Shown here piece by piece: positions 1-5,495 of a DNA stretch of 6,211 bases. Position 1 is the first letter of the stretch, and every line of letters begins with the position of its first letter. The notes under the pieces were generated by a model, which was given only the letters and a program-made list of their open reading frames with translations, made no database searches and was not told the DNA's origin. The position numbers and the translations under genes are program-made. Source of the DNA: Burkholderiales bacterium (GTDB lineage: Bacteria > Pseudomonadota > Gammaproteobacteria > Burkholderiales > Burkholderiaceae_C); the NCBI GenBank assembly GCA_011391855.1, contig JAABPT010000099.1:1-6211 (forward strand), read 5' to 3'.

Positions 1-119
1 ACCAGCTCGGCGCGGTGCTTGCGGCAGGACCATTCAAGCGAGGTTTCGGACGGGAAAATGTGCTCCCGGCCCTCGCGGTACTGCGCCAGCGTGCGCAGTC
101 CCTGCAGTTCGTTTTCCAT
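1..119 (-). CDS. Partial small hypothetical protein of the mobile element (N-terminal 39 residues)
   Basis: I do not recognise this protein. The reading frame starts at an ATG on the minus strand (117-119) and runs open to the left edge, so only the N-terminus is seen: it begins MENELQGLRTL and includes YREGREHIFPS and KHRAEL. It is hydrophilic and charged, with no signal peptide or membrane segment, as expected of a small cytoplasmic, perhaps nucleic-acid-binding, protein; that role is a guess. The start is supported by a G-rich Shine-Dalgarno (GGGGGT, five bases of spacing from GGGGG). That site lies inside a strong potential stem (see 120-185), so translation may be controlled by RNA structure. 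It lies on the same strand as the integrase and the 201-aa gene but is separated from them by a terminator-like hairpin. Confidence 0.6.
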   Translation of the reverse strand, partial: MENELQGLRTLAQYREGREHIFPSETSLEWSCRKHRAEL

Positions 120-185
120 TGAGACCCCCAGTCAAGACGAGCCGCCAGACTCGTGTGCCGCTGCGCGAATCGCAGCGACTGGGGG
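120..185 (-). promoter_or_regulatory. Structured mRNA leader: predicted three-way junction sequestering the Shine-Dalgarno
   Basis: The minus strand can fold into three stems just upstream of the ATG at 119. P1 is a perfect 9-bp pairing of 177-185 with 125-133 (CCCCCAGTC / GACTGGGGG). It encloses a 7-bp hairpin (171-177 with 159-165, CGCTGCG/CGCAGCG, loop ATTCG) and a 5-bp hairpin (150-154 with 137-141, ACGAG/CTCGT, 8-nt loop). Base 177 can belong to either of the first two stems. The 3' arm of P1 contains the GGGGG ribosome-binding site. The pairing is seen directly; a regulatory function (RNA switch, protein-responsive leader or block on read-through translation) is inference. It matches no riboswitch family I recognise. 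No convincing promoter was seen between this leader and the hairpin at 218-257. Confidence 0.5.
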
Positions 186-217
186 CATTGAAAAAGGTTT
201 GCGCTTGGCTGGAAAAT

Positions 218-257
218 CGGTGAGTCGGTCGAAAAGGCTAGATCGACCGACTCACCG
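218..257 (-). terminator. 15-bp hairpin, likely transcription terminator
   Basis: CGGTGAGTCGGTCGA (218-232) and its exact reverse complement (243-257) flank a 10-nt loop. The hairpin begins two bases after the TGA of the 201-aa gene, and on the minus strand it is followed by ATTTTCC, a short T-rich tract. On the plus strand it is followed by TTTC, so it could work in both directions. It probably ends the integrase–201-aa transcript. The T-tract is short, so termination may be incomplete. Confidence 0.65.
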
Positions 258-259
258 TT

Positions 260-865
260 TCAGACCCCGCCGCGCAGCAGGAAGGCGCGGAGATCGCGCT
301 CCCATTTTTCCAGCGTGGCGACCTCGATGCCGACTCCGGCCGCGATGCGCGCCTTCGCGGCTTTGATGCGCGCTTCGCTCGCGGCGATGATGTCGGCCGG
401 CTCTTGTGCGCCCTTGAAGCGGACCACGATCCCGGCGCCGCTGGCGATGCGCGTGACGTGCCCGTCCGCCAGTGCAGCGCCACGACTGCGGTCGGTTTCT
501 GCGCCGGCATTGGCCTTGATCTTGTCCTCGGCATCCAAGACATCGGACACGGCAAAGGCGGCTATCAAGCCCTCCAATGCAGTGCATTTCCCCAGCTTGC
601 GCCCGGGCTTGCGCCGGCCCGTGGCAACGTCGGCCATGAATGCCTGCAGGCCGATGGGCACGGGATACCCGCGCAGAGACACGTCCAGCAGCATATGCAC
701 CGCTTCGGGCTCGCCGTGCTCGAATCGCCACAGGGCAACGGCATAGGGGGCCAGCTTGACGAACGTGTCCTGGGTGATCTCGCCACACGCCACCAAAGCA
801 GCGAAAAGCGCATGCGCCCGCTTGATGTCGAAGTCATTCAAATCGGGCGGCCGGCGCTTCGTCAC
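260..865 (-). CDS. Hypothetical 201-aa protein translationally coupled to the integrase
   Basis: No family is recognised. The protein begins MTKRRPPDLNDFD and looks soluble, with an Ala/Arg-rich, mostly helical composition. The N-terminal half (about 15-85) is leucine/alanine-rich with scattered aromatics (WRFEHGEPEAV, LRGYPVPIGLQAF). A basic patch follows (GRRKPGRKLGK, about 83-93), and then a likely helical tail (about 150-190, IIAASEARIKAAKARI). There is no signal peptide or clear transmembrane segment. The start is a GTG whose bases overlap the integrase TGA in the sequence GTGA, preceded by GGGAG at six bases. The integrase has the same Shine-Dalgarno and spacing. This 4-bp overlap implies co-transcription and coupled translation, so a role in the element's maintenance or recombination is plausible but unproven. 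A strong hairpin lies directly after the stop. Confidence 0.75.
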   Translation of the reverse strand: MTKRRPPDLNDFDIKRAHALFAALVACGEITQDTFVKLAPYAVALWRFEHGEPEAVHMLLDVSLRGYPVPIGLQAFMADVATGRRKPGRKLGKCTALEGLIAAFAVSDVLDAEDKIKANAGAETDRSRGAALADGHVTRIASGAGIVVRFKGAQEPADIIAASEARIKAAKARIAAGVGIEVATLEKWERDLRAFLLRGGV

Positions 866-1854
866 TTGATGCTCCCAAGCGCGCTACTGCGGACCACCTT
901 CGCTTTGTGCTGCGTGCTCAAGTGGCTGTATCGCTGCGACATCGCCAGCGTCTTGTGCCCCAAGACCTGCCCAACGTCGTGCAGCGTCGCGCCGCTCATC
1001 ACCAGTTGCGACGCGGCGCTATGTCGCAGCGTGTGGAAGACCACCCCGCGCAACCCTGCAGCCTTCAGCGCCGCGTGCCACTGCGCGTCGAAGGTGAAAG
1101 CCTCACCCGGCGCTTGCTTGCTGGCGAAAACGAGATCAGCCGGCGCGCCCGTGTGGCGCTTCAGTTCCTCAATCGCGGGATCGGTCAACGGCGCCACGCG
1201 CGGCTGCCCGTTCTTCGTCTCGTGGATCGACATCAGACCGGCTTCTAGGTCGACATCCCGCCAGCGCAGTCGCTCAAGCTCGCCGCGCCGGCATCCGGTC
1301 GTCAGGGCCAGCAGCACCAGCAGGTACAGCCGGGGCCATTTCTGCGCCCTGCAGGCGGTCAAGAGCCGGCCGATCTCGTCTTGGTCCAAGAACCGAAGCC
1401 GGCCGGGATTCTCGGGCGCCTTCTCGACCGTCTTGCAGGGGTTGACCCAGGTGCGCGGGGTCAAGCGCTTTTTCTGGGCGAACGTGCATAGGCTGGAGAG
1501 CGCGGCCAAGTATCTGTTTTGCGTCGCCCCGCTGGGCGGCTTGCCCTTCGCCCTGAAGACCTTCGCGCCGTCGGCATCCTTGCCCGCGTAGAACTTCGCC
1601 CGGCGCTGCGCCAGCTCCTGCATGGCCGCGTCCACGTGGTCATCGGTCACTTCGCCGATCGGCAGATCGCCCAGGGCCGTGACCCAGAAAGACAACCTCG
1701 TGACGCGCGTCGTGTCTCTGCCGACGTACTGCTTCATGTACTGGTCGACAAGGTCACGTACCAGTGTCGACCCGTCCCGAAGGGGGATCACTTGTGCCGT
1801 GGGCGCCATGCTGGCGGCTGCACCCTGACCGGCGGACTTCAAAAGGACTTGCAT
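862..1854 (-). CDS. Tyrosine recombinase (site-specific integrase) of a tRNA-targeting element
   Basis: This 330-aa phage/ICE-type integrase should catalyse excision and integration of the element at the neighbouring tRNA gene. An N-terminal SAM-like core-binding domain (about 28-130) precedes the catalytic domain (about 150-325). The full catalytic set is visible: Arg189 in TGCRRGE, Lys214 in ETKNGQ, His274 and Arg277 in FHTLRHSA, His300 in LGHKT, and nucleophile Tyr309 in SQRYSHLS. The gene therefore looks intact. The ATG at 1854 was chosen because GGGAG lies six bases upstream. A longer in-frame start, GTG at 1890, has no ribosome-binding site. No promoter is evident in the 85 bp between it and the tRNA, which lies upstream on the same strand. 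The stop overlaps the next gene's start by four bases. Family assignment is firm; the tRNA target is inferred from position. Confidence 0.95.
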   Translation of the reverse strand: MQVLLKSAGQGAAASMAPTAQVIPLRDGSTLVRDLVDQYMKQYVGRDTTRVTRLSFWVTALGDLPIGEVTDDHVDAAMQELAQRRAKFYAGKDADGAKVFRAKGKPPSGATQNRYLAALSSLCTFAQKKRLTPRTWVNPCKTVEKAPENPGRLRFLDQDEIGRLLTACRAQKWPRLYLLVLLALTTGCRRGELERLRWRDVDLEAGLMSIHETKNGQPRVAPLTDPAIEELKRHTGAPADLVFASKQAPGEAFTFDAQWHAALKAAGLRGVVFHTLRHSAASQLVMSGATLHDVGQVLGHKTLAMSQRYSHLSTQHKAKVVRSSALGSIK

Positions 1855-1877
1855 CTTCGACTCCCATCTTCCGATGC

Positions 1878-1896
1878 CCCCCTTTTTCACCGGGGG
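1878..1896 (-). repeat. C5/G5 hairpin in the integrase leader
   Basis: On the minus strand CCCCC (1896-1892) can pair with GGGGG (1882-1878) around the 9-nt loop GGTGAAAAA. It lies between the tRNA 3' end and the integrase start, 13 bases upstream of the integrase Shine-Dalgarno. There is no T-tract after it, so it is not a standard terminator. It could weakly attenuate read-through from the tRNA or affect integrase translation. It may also be a chance structure in G/C-rich DNA. Confidence 0.3.
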
Positions 1897-1939
1897 ACTT
1901 GGGTGGAGAGTCTGGAACGGCCCGTCCTGACTGGAAAAC

Positions 1940-2016
1940 TGGTGGCGCTTCAGGGATTTGAACCCCGGACCTGCGGATTATGATTCCGTCGCTCTAACCA
2001 GCTGAGCTAAAGCGCC
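1940..2016 (-). tRNA. tRNA-Met (anticodon CAT), likely elongator
   Basis: A complete 77-nt cloverleaf is seen. The acceptor stem GGCGCTT/AAGCGCC (2010-2016 with 1944-1950) is perfect. The D stem is GCTC/GAGC, the anticodon loop is ATCATAA with CAT at 1980-1982, the T stem CGGGG/CCCTG has one G-T wobble, and the T loop is TTCAAAT. Discriminator A1943 is followed by an encoded CCA (1942-1940). G1-C72 pairing and the absence of the GGG/CCC anticodon-stem signature rule out initiator tRNA. Positions 27 and 43 (A·C) are mismatched. A CAT anticodon is also found in tRNA-Ile2 modified by TilS; elongator Met is preferred but not proven. The 3' half faces the integrase and is the probable attachment site. 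The gene appears whole, as usual when an element restores the tRNA 3' end. Confidence 0.93.
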
Positions 2017-2026
2017 TGAGCCTGCA

Positions 2027-2032
2027 ATTATA
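2027..2032 (-). promoter_or_regulatory. -10 box of the tRNA promoter
   Basis: The minus strand has a perfect TATAAT (2032-2027) ending 10 bases before the first tRNA base at 2016, giving a transcript start only a few bases upstream of the mature 5' end. No good -35 hexamer is seen at 16-18 bp spacing (the region reads GTGTGC). This is the only strong sigma-70-like box upstream of the tRNA–integrase stretch. Confidence 0.6.
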
Positions 2033-2045
2033 GCCAGCCGCTTTC

Positions 2046-2063
2046 GGCGGCACACGGGCCGCC
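2046..2063 (+). repeat. GC-rich hairpin upstream of ftsY
   Basis: GGCGGC (2046-2051) and GCCGCC (2058-2063) form a perfect 6-bp inverted repeat with a 6-nt loop in the 64-bp divergent gap between the tRNA and ftsY. It would lie in the ftsY leader, ending 17 bases before the ATG, or in the upstream region of the tRNA promoter. It may be chance in such GC-rich DNA. No convincing promoter for ftsY was recognised here. Confidence 0.3.
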
Positions 2064-2080
2064 ACCAACCCCGGGATCCG

Positions 2081-3220
2081 ATGTTCAGTTTCTTCAAGAA
2101 GAAGTCGCCGCCGAGCGTGGTGGCGCCAGGCCTGCCTGAATCCGCGCCAACGCCAGCGCTGCCTGCCGCGCCAACGCTGCCGGCCGCAGCCGCAGTCGGA
2201 GTCGGAGTCGCAGTCGCAGTCGCAGCCGCTCCCGCGCCGCAGTCCGGCGCAGCGGCCCCGGTGGATGTGCCTGTTGCCGCACCCGCGCCCGAGGCCCGCA
2301 GCGGCTGGCTGTCCCGCCTGGCGCAAGGCCTGCGCAAGACCGGGGCCGGCATCACCCAGGTCTTCACTGGCACGCGCATCGACGAAGCGCTGTACGAGGA
2401 CCTGGAATCCGCGCTGCTGCTGGCCGACACCGGCCTGCCGGCCACGCAGTTTCTGCTGACCGACCTGAAGCGCCGCGTCAAGGAGACCAAGGCCACCGAT
2501 CCCGCGGCCGTGAAGGCCTTGCTGGCCGATGTGCTGACCGACCTGCTGCGGCCTCTGCAACGTCCGCTGGTCATCGGCGGCGCCGACGGCCAGGCCAGCC
2601 CGACCGTGATCATGGTCACCGGCGTCAACGGCGCCGGCAAGACCACCAGCATCGGCAAGCTCACGCGCTACCTGGCCGAGGCCGACCAGAAGGTGCTGCT
2701 GGCGGCGGCCGACACCTTCCGCGCCGCCGCGCGCGAACAGCTCGCGGTGTGGGCCGGGCGCAATCGTGTCGAGATCGTCAGCCAGGAAGGCGGCGATCCC
2801 GCGGCGGTGAGCTTCGACGCCGTGAGCGCCGGTCGCGCGCGCGGCTGCGACGTCGTCATCGCCGACACCGCGGGCCGCCTGCCGACGCAGGTGCACCTGA
2901 TGGAAGAGCTGAAGAAGATCCAGCGCACCATTGCCAAGGCCATGCCGGGGGCGCCGCACGAAGTGCTGCTGGTGGTGGACGGCAACACCGGCCAGAACGC
3001 GCTGGCGCAGGTGAAATCCTTCGACGCCGCGCTCGGCCTCACCGGCCTGGTCGTGACCAAGCTCGACGGCACCGCCAAGGGCGGCGTGCTGGCGGCCATC
3101 GCGCGCTGGGGTGCCGAGCAGCAGCGCGTGGTGCCGGTCTACTTCATCGGCATTGGCGAGAAGCTCGAGGACCTGCAAACCTTCGACGCGCGCGAATTCG
3201 CGCAGGCCCTGCTGGACTGA
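2081..3220 (+). CDS. ftsY: Signal recognition particle receptor FtsY
   Basis: This 379-aa SRP-family GTPase docks the SRP–ribosome–nascent chain complex at the inner membrane and passes it to the Sec translocon. The start MFSFFKKK is a short amphipathic, membrane-associating helix. Residues 9 to about 74 form a Pro/Ala/Val-rich linker, and the NG domain follows (N about 75-170, G about 171-379). GTPase motifs are intact: P-loop GVNGAGKT (181-188), DTFRAAAREQ (211-220), DTAGR (262-266), TKLDG (326-330) and GIGE (357-360). The linker has only three acidic residues (E20, D62, E71), whereas the classic E. coli A domain is long and acidic, and it contains a hexanucleotide repeat. The ATG has only a weak GGGA four bases upstream; the conserved N-terminus supports the start. 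The gene converges on the DUF2726 gene with 22 bp between them. Confidence 0.98.
   Translation: MFSFFKKKSPPSVVAPGLPESAPTPALPAAPTLPAAAAVGVGVAVAVAAAPAPQSGAAAPVDVPVAAPAPEARSGWLSRLAQGLRKTGAGITQVFTGTRIDEALYEDLESALLLADTGLPATQFLLTDLKRRVKETKATDPAAVKALLADVLTDLLRPLQRPLVIGGADGQASPTVIMVTGVNGAGKTTSIGKLTRYLAEADQKVLLAAADTFRAAAREQLAVWAGRNRVEIVSQEGGDPAAVSFDAVSAGRARGCDVVIADTAGRLPTQVHLMEELKKIQRTIAKAMPGAPHEVLLVVDGNTGQNALAQVKSFDAALGLTGLVVTKLDGTAKGGVLAAIARWGAEQQRVVPVYFIGIGEKLEDLQTFDAREFAQALLD
2183..2230 (+). repeat. Imperfect hexanucleotide tandem repeat inside ftsY
   Basis: Eight consecutive 6-bp units occur: GCCGCA twice, GTCGGA twice, GTCGCA three times, then GCCGCT. They are in frame and encode alternating Ala/Val/Gly dipeptides (residues 35-50) in the linker between membrane anchor and GTPase core. 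Each unit is two codons, so slippage would change linker length without shifting the frame. Confidence 0.85.
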
Positions 3221-3246
3221 CGCGAAAGGGCTCGGTCCCGCGTCAG
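3217..3246. terminator. Inverted repeat spanning both convergent stop codons
   Basis: CTGACGCG (3217-3224) and CGCGTCAG (3239-3246) are exact reverse complements with a 14-nt loop. The left arm contains the ftsY TGA and the right arm the TGA of the opposing gene. The hairpin could form in transcripts from either side and serve as a shared terminator, but neither side has a T-tract. Function is uncertain. Confidence 0.4.
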
Positions 3247-3944
3247 CGCGCGCTGGCGGATTCGAGGTCTTCGAAGAAGGCCGAGGGCACGGGCTCCATC
3301 GACGCGTCGAATTCGGCTTCCAGCGCGGCGCGGTCGCCTTCGGCCAGGATCTCCGCCATCTCTGGCACCGGAATCAGCGGCATCGGCCGCGAGGCGACCA
3401 CCTTGGCGCCCTGCGACGGCGCCCCGAGCAGGGCCGCCATCGAACTGCGCACGTGGCTCAAGCTGGGCAGTTCGCCTTCGCGCCAGACGAACACCTGGAT
3501 GCCGGCCGCCTTGAGCACGCGACCCATGCGGTCGTGCCGCCGGCGGCTGCGTTCGGTGTCCTGCGCCGCGCGCACGTCGATCATCGCCAGCACCCTGGAC
3601 CCCGAGTCGCACAGCAGCAGGTCGGCACTGAGCGAGCCCACGCGCTGCAGCCAATCGCCGTACGAGCGCCGCGAAGGCACGCGGATGAAGCGCGCCAGCG
3701 GCACCTGCGCCAGCACCAGGTAGCCGGGCATCGCGCGCTTGAGCAGTTCGTGCGCCTGGCGTTCGGTGACCGAGAGCACGCGCACGGGCTCCGGTGGCCA
3801 GCCGGCCACGGTGTCCAGCGCCTCGCTGGGGGCAGCGTTACGGCGGCCACTCTGGCGTTGGCGAAGTCGCATCACGAGCAGCGTCAACAGCAGCAGCACC
3901 GTGGCTGGCAGGGCAAAGCTGGCAATCGGAGTGAGGAATTCCAT
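3243..3944 (-). CDS. Membrane-anchored DUF2726-type protein
   Basis: This 233-aa protein resembles the DUF2726 family, whose function is unknown and which is usually linked to the restriction-endonuclease-like fold. One N-terminal membrane segment (about residues 4-26, with FALPATVLLLLTLLVM) is followed by a basic stretch (RLRQRQSGRR), suggesting an inner-membrane anchor with a cytoplasmic C-terminus. The domain spans about 52-165: LSVTERQAHELLKRAMPGY, AQVPLARFI, then SADLLLCDSGSRVLAMIDV (D108, D113, D123), and AAGIQVFVWREGELP. The position usually written as an acidic residue before 'LD' in this family is D123 here, followed by Val-Arg, so nuclease activity is doubtful. An acidic tail follows (about 195-230). 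The ATG at 3944 was chosen because the membrane helix starts there. A TTG at 3962 is possible; neither has a clear Shine-Dalgarno. It follows ffh on the same strand after 134 bp. Confidence 0.8.
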   Translation of the reverse strand: MEFLTPIASFALPATVLLLLTLLVMRLRQRQSGRRNAAPSEALDTVAGWPPEPVRVLSVTERQAHELLKRAMPGYLVLAQVPLARFIRVPSRRSYGDWLQRVGSLSADLLLCDSGSRVLAMIDVRAAQDTERSRRRHDRMGRVLKAAGIQVFVWREGELPSLSHVRSSMAALLGAPSQGAKVVASRPMPLIPVPEMAEILAEGDRAALEAEFDASMEPVPSAFFEDLESASAR

Positions 3945-3960
3945 GGAAGCGTGCGCCGGC

Positions 3961-3981
3961 AAGGAGAGGAATCTCTACCTT
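3961..3981 (-). repeat. Bulged hairpin upstream of the DUF2726 gene
   Basis: AAGG+AGAG (3961-3968) pairs with CTCT (3973-3976) and CCTT (3978-3981) around the loop GAAT, with a single bulged A at 3977. It lies 16 bases upstream of the chosen ATG on the minus strand and may affect its translation. No T-tract is present. The role is unknown. Confidence 0.35.
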
Positions 3982-4039
3982 CGGCCGCGCACGGCTGCCG
4001 GTCAACGCCGCGGAAGACAAGAGATGTATCCGGGCGTTG

Positions 4040-4067
4040 CGCCGCGGGCTGCCGGCGACGCGCGGCG
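4040..4067 (-). terminator. Possible ffh terminator hairpin
   Basis: A perfect 7-bp inverted repeat, CGCCGCG (4040-4046) and CGCGGCG (4061-4067), with a 14-nt loop starts 11 bases after the ffh stop. No T-tract follows on the minus strand, so this is not a textbook intrinsic terminator and read-through into the DUF2726 gene is plausible. The remaining 3945-4078 gap shows no gene, and no 4.5S RNA-like sequence was recognised. Confidence 0.35.
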
Positions 4068-4078
4068 TGAAATAGTGC

Positions 4079-5458
4079 TCAGCGCGGCATGCCCGGAAAG
4101 CCGCCACCGCCCATGCGCTTCATCATCTTCATCAGGCCGCCGCCCTTCATCTTCTTCATCATGCCCTGCATCTGATCGAACTGGTTGAGCAGGCGGTTGA
4201 CTTCCTGCACCTGCACGCCCGCGCCGGTGGCGATGCGGCGCTTGCGGCTGGCCTTGATGAGGTCGGGCTTGCGCCGCTCCAGCGGCGTCATGGCGCAGAT
4301 GATGCCTTCCATGCGCTTCACGTCGCGCTCGGCGCGGCCCATGTCGGCACCGGCGGCGCGGCTGGCCAACTGGCTGGGCAGCTTGTCCATCAGCCCGGCC
4401 AGGCCGCCCATGTTCTTCATCTGCGTGATCTGCGAAAGGAAGTCGTTGAGGTCGAAGCCGCTGCCCGACTTCACCTTGTCGGCGAGTTTCTGTGCTGCGT
4501 GCAGGTCGACGCCCTTTTGCACCTCCTCCACCAGCGCCAGGATGTCGCCCATGCCCAGCACGCGGCCGGCGTGGCGCTCGGCGTCGAAGATCTCCAGGCC
4601 GTCGATCTTCTCGGAGATGCCGGCAAATTTGATCGGCGCCCCGGTGATCTGGCGCACCGACATCGCGGCACCGCCGCGCGAGTCGCCGTCGAGCTTGGTC
4701 AGCACCACGCCGGTGAGCGGCAGCGCGTCCTTGAAGGCCTTGGCGGTGTTGACCGCGTCCTGGCCCTGCATGGCGTCGACGATGAACAGCGTCTCCACCG
4801 GCAAGAGCACCGCGTGCAGTTCGCGGATCTCGGCCATCAGCGCTTCGTCGATGCCCAGGCGGCCGGCGGTGTCGACCAGCAGCACGTCGAAATAGTGGCG
4901 CTTGGCGTAGTCCAGCGCGGCCAGCGCAATGTCGCGCGGCTTCTGCTCCGGTGCGGACGGGAACCACTCGGCGCCGGCCTGCGCCGTCACCGTCTTCAGC
5001 TGTTCGATGGCGGCCGGCCGGTAGACGTCGGCCGAAACGGTGAGCACTTTCTTCTTGCGCTTCGTGATCAGGTGCTTGGCCAGCTTGGCCGTGGTGGTGG
5101 TCTTGCCCGCACCTTGCAGGCCGGCCATCAGAATGACTGCCGGCGGCTGTGCCGCCAGGCTCAGCTCGGCCGAGGGCAGCGGGCCGGCGGGGTCGGGCCC
5201 CATCGTGGCGGCCAGCTCCTTGTGCACGATGCCCACCAGCGCCTGGCCCGGGTTGAGCGAGCCCACCACTTCCTGGCCCAGCGCCTTGTCCTTGACGCGG
5301 GCGATGAAGTCGCGCACCACGGGCAGTGCCACGTCGGCCTCGAGCAAGGCCATGCGCACTTCGCGCAGCATGTCCTGCACGTTGCTTTCGGTGATGCGGG
5401 CCTGGCCGCGCATCGTCTTCACCAGCTTGCTCAGCCGGTCACTCAGGGTCGAGGCCAT
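4079..5458 (-). CDS. ffh: Signal recognition particle protein Ffh
   Basis: Ffh (459 aa, normal length) binds 4.5S RNA and hydrophobic signal sequences emerging from the ribosome, then pairs with FtsY at the membrane through twinned GTPase domains. The N domain (about 1-95) begins MASTLSDRLSKLVKTMRG. The G domain (about 96-298) carries P-loop GLQGAGKT (113-120), DVYRPAA (144-150), DTAGR (196-200), TKLDG (254-258) and GISEK (280-284). The methionine-rich M domain (about 300-459) has the 4.5S RNA-binding helix-turn-helix signature SRKRRIATGAG (404-414) and a Met/Gly/Lys-rich tail. Everything needed for function is present. The ATG has no clear Shine-Dalgarno but matches the family N-terminus. 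A short hairpin (5470-5484) lies just upstream. It is divergent from the YpjD-like gene across 49 bp, an arrangement also known in E. coli. Confidence 0.98.
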   Translation of the reverse strand: MASTLSDRLSKLVKTMRGQARITESNVQDMLREVRMALLEADVALPVVRDFIARVKDKALGQEVVGSLNPGQALVGIVHKELAATMGPDPAGPLPSAELSLAAQPPAVILMAGLQGAGKTTTTAKLAKHLITKRKKKVLTVSADVYRPAAIEQLKTVTAQAGAEWFPSAPEQKPRDIALAALDYAKRHYFDVLLVDTAGRLGIDEALMAEIRELHAVLLPVETLFIVDAMQGQDAVNTAKAFKDALPLTGVVLTKLDGDSRGGAAMSVRQITGAPIKFAGISEKIDGLEIFDAERHAGRVLGMGDILALVEEVQKGVDLHAAQKLADKVKSGSGFDLNDFLSQITQMKNMGGLAGLMDKLPSQLASRAAGADMGRAERDVKRMEGIICAMTPLERRKPDLIKASRKRRIATGAGVQVQEVNRLLNQFDQMQGMMKKMKGGGLMKMMKRMGGGGFPGMPR

Positions 5459-5495
5459 CGCGGTGCATACCCGCGGCGAGCGGGCCCTTGGTCAG

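Noticed and set aside
209..222. Partial direct repeat (12 of 14 bases) of the tRNA-flanking sequence at 1931-1944, a candidate attachment site or arm site
   Set aside because: Many pairs this similar are expected by chance, and the match does not extend into the tRNA body.
1153..1164. 12-bp exact match to the tRNA 3' end (1942-1953) inside the integrase, a possible attachment repeat
   Set aside because: About one such pair is expected by chance in a window this size, it sits within conserved coding sequence, and using it would cut the integrase.
404..1591. A 395-aa plus-strand open frame covering the integrase and 201-aa genes
   Set aside because: It is antisense to a fully conserved integrase and shows no recognisable motif; it is a shadow of the coding strand's GC bias.
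1855..1890. Longer integrase start at GTG 1890 (12 extra residues)
   Set aside because: It has no Shine-Dalgarno, whereas ATG 1854 has GGGAG at six bases, matching the downstream gene's signal.
1994..3178. A 394-aa open frame antisense to ftsY, running through the tRNA flank
   Set aside because: It lies opposite an unmistakable FtsY, its translation is low-complexity (Gly/Arg/His/Ala and CDCDSDS-like repeats), and such frames are common opposite GC-rich genes.
3945..4078. Gap between ffh and the DUF2726 gene considered for a 4.5S RNA gene or small ORF
   Set aside because: No SRP RNA signature (GGAA tetraloop with its conserved internal loop) was found, and the open frame across it is an unsupported extension overlapping both neighbours' coding sequence.
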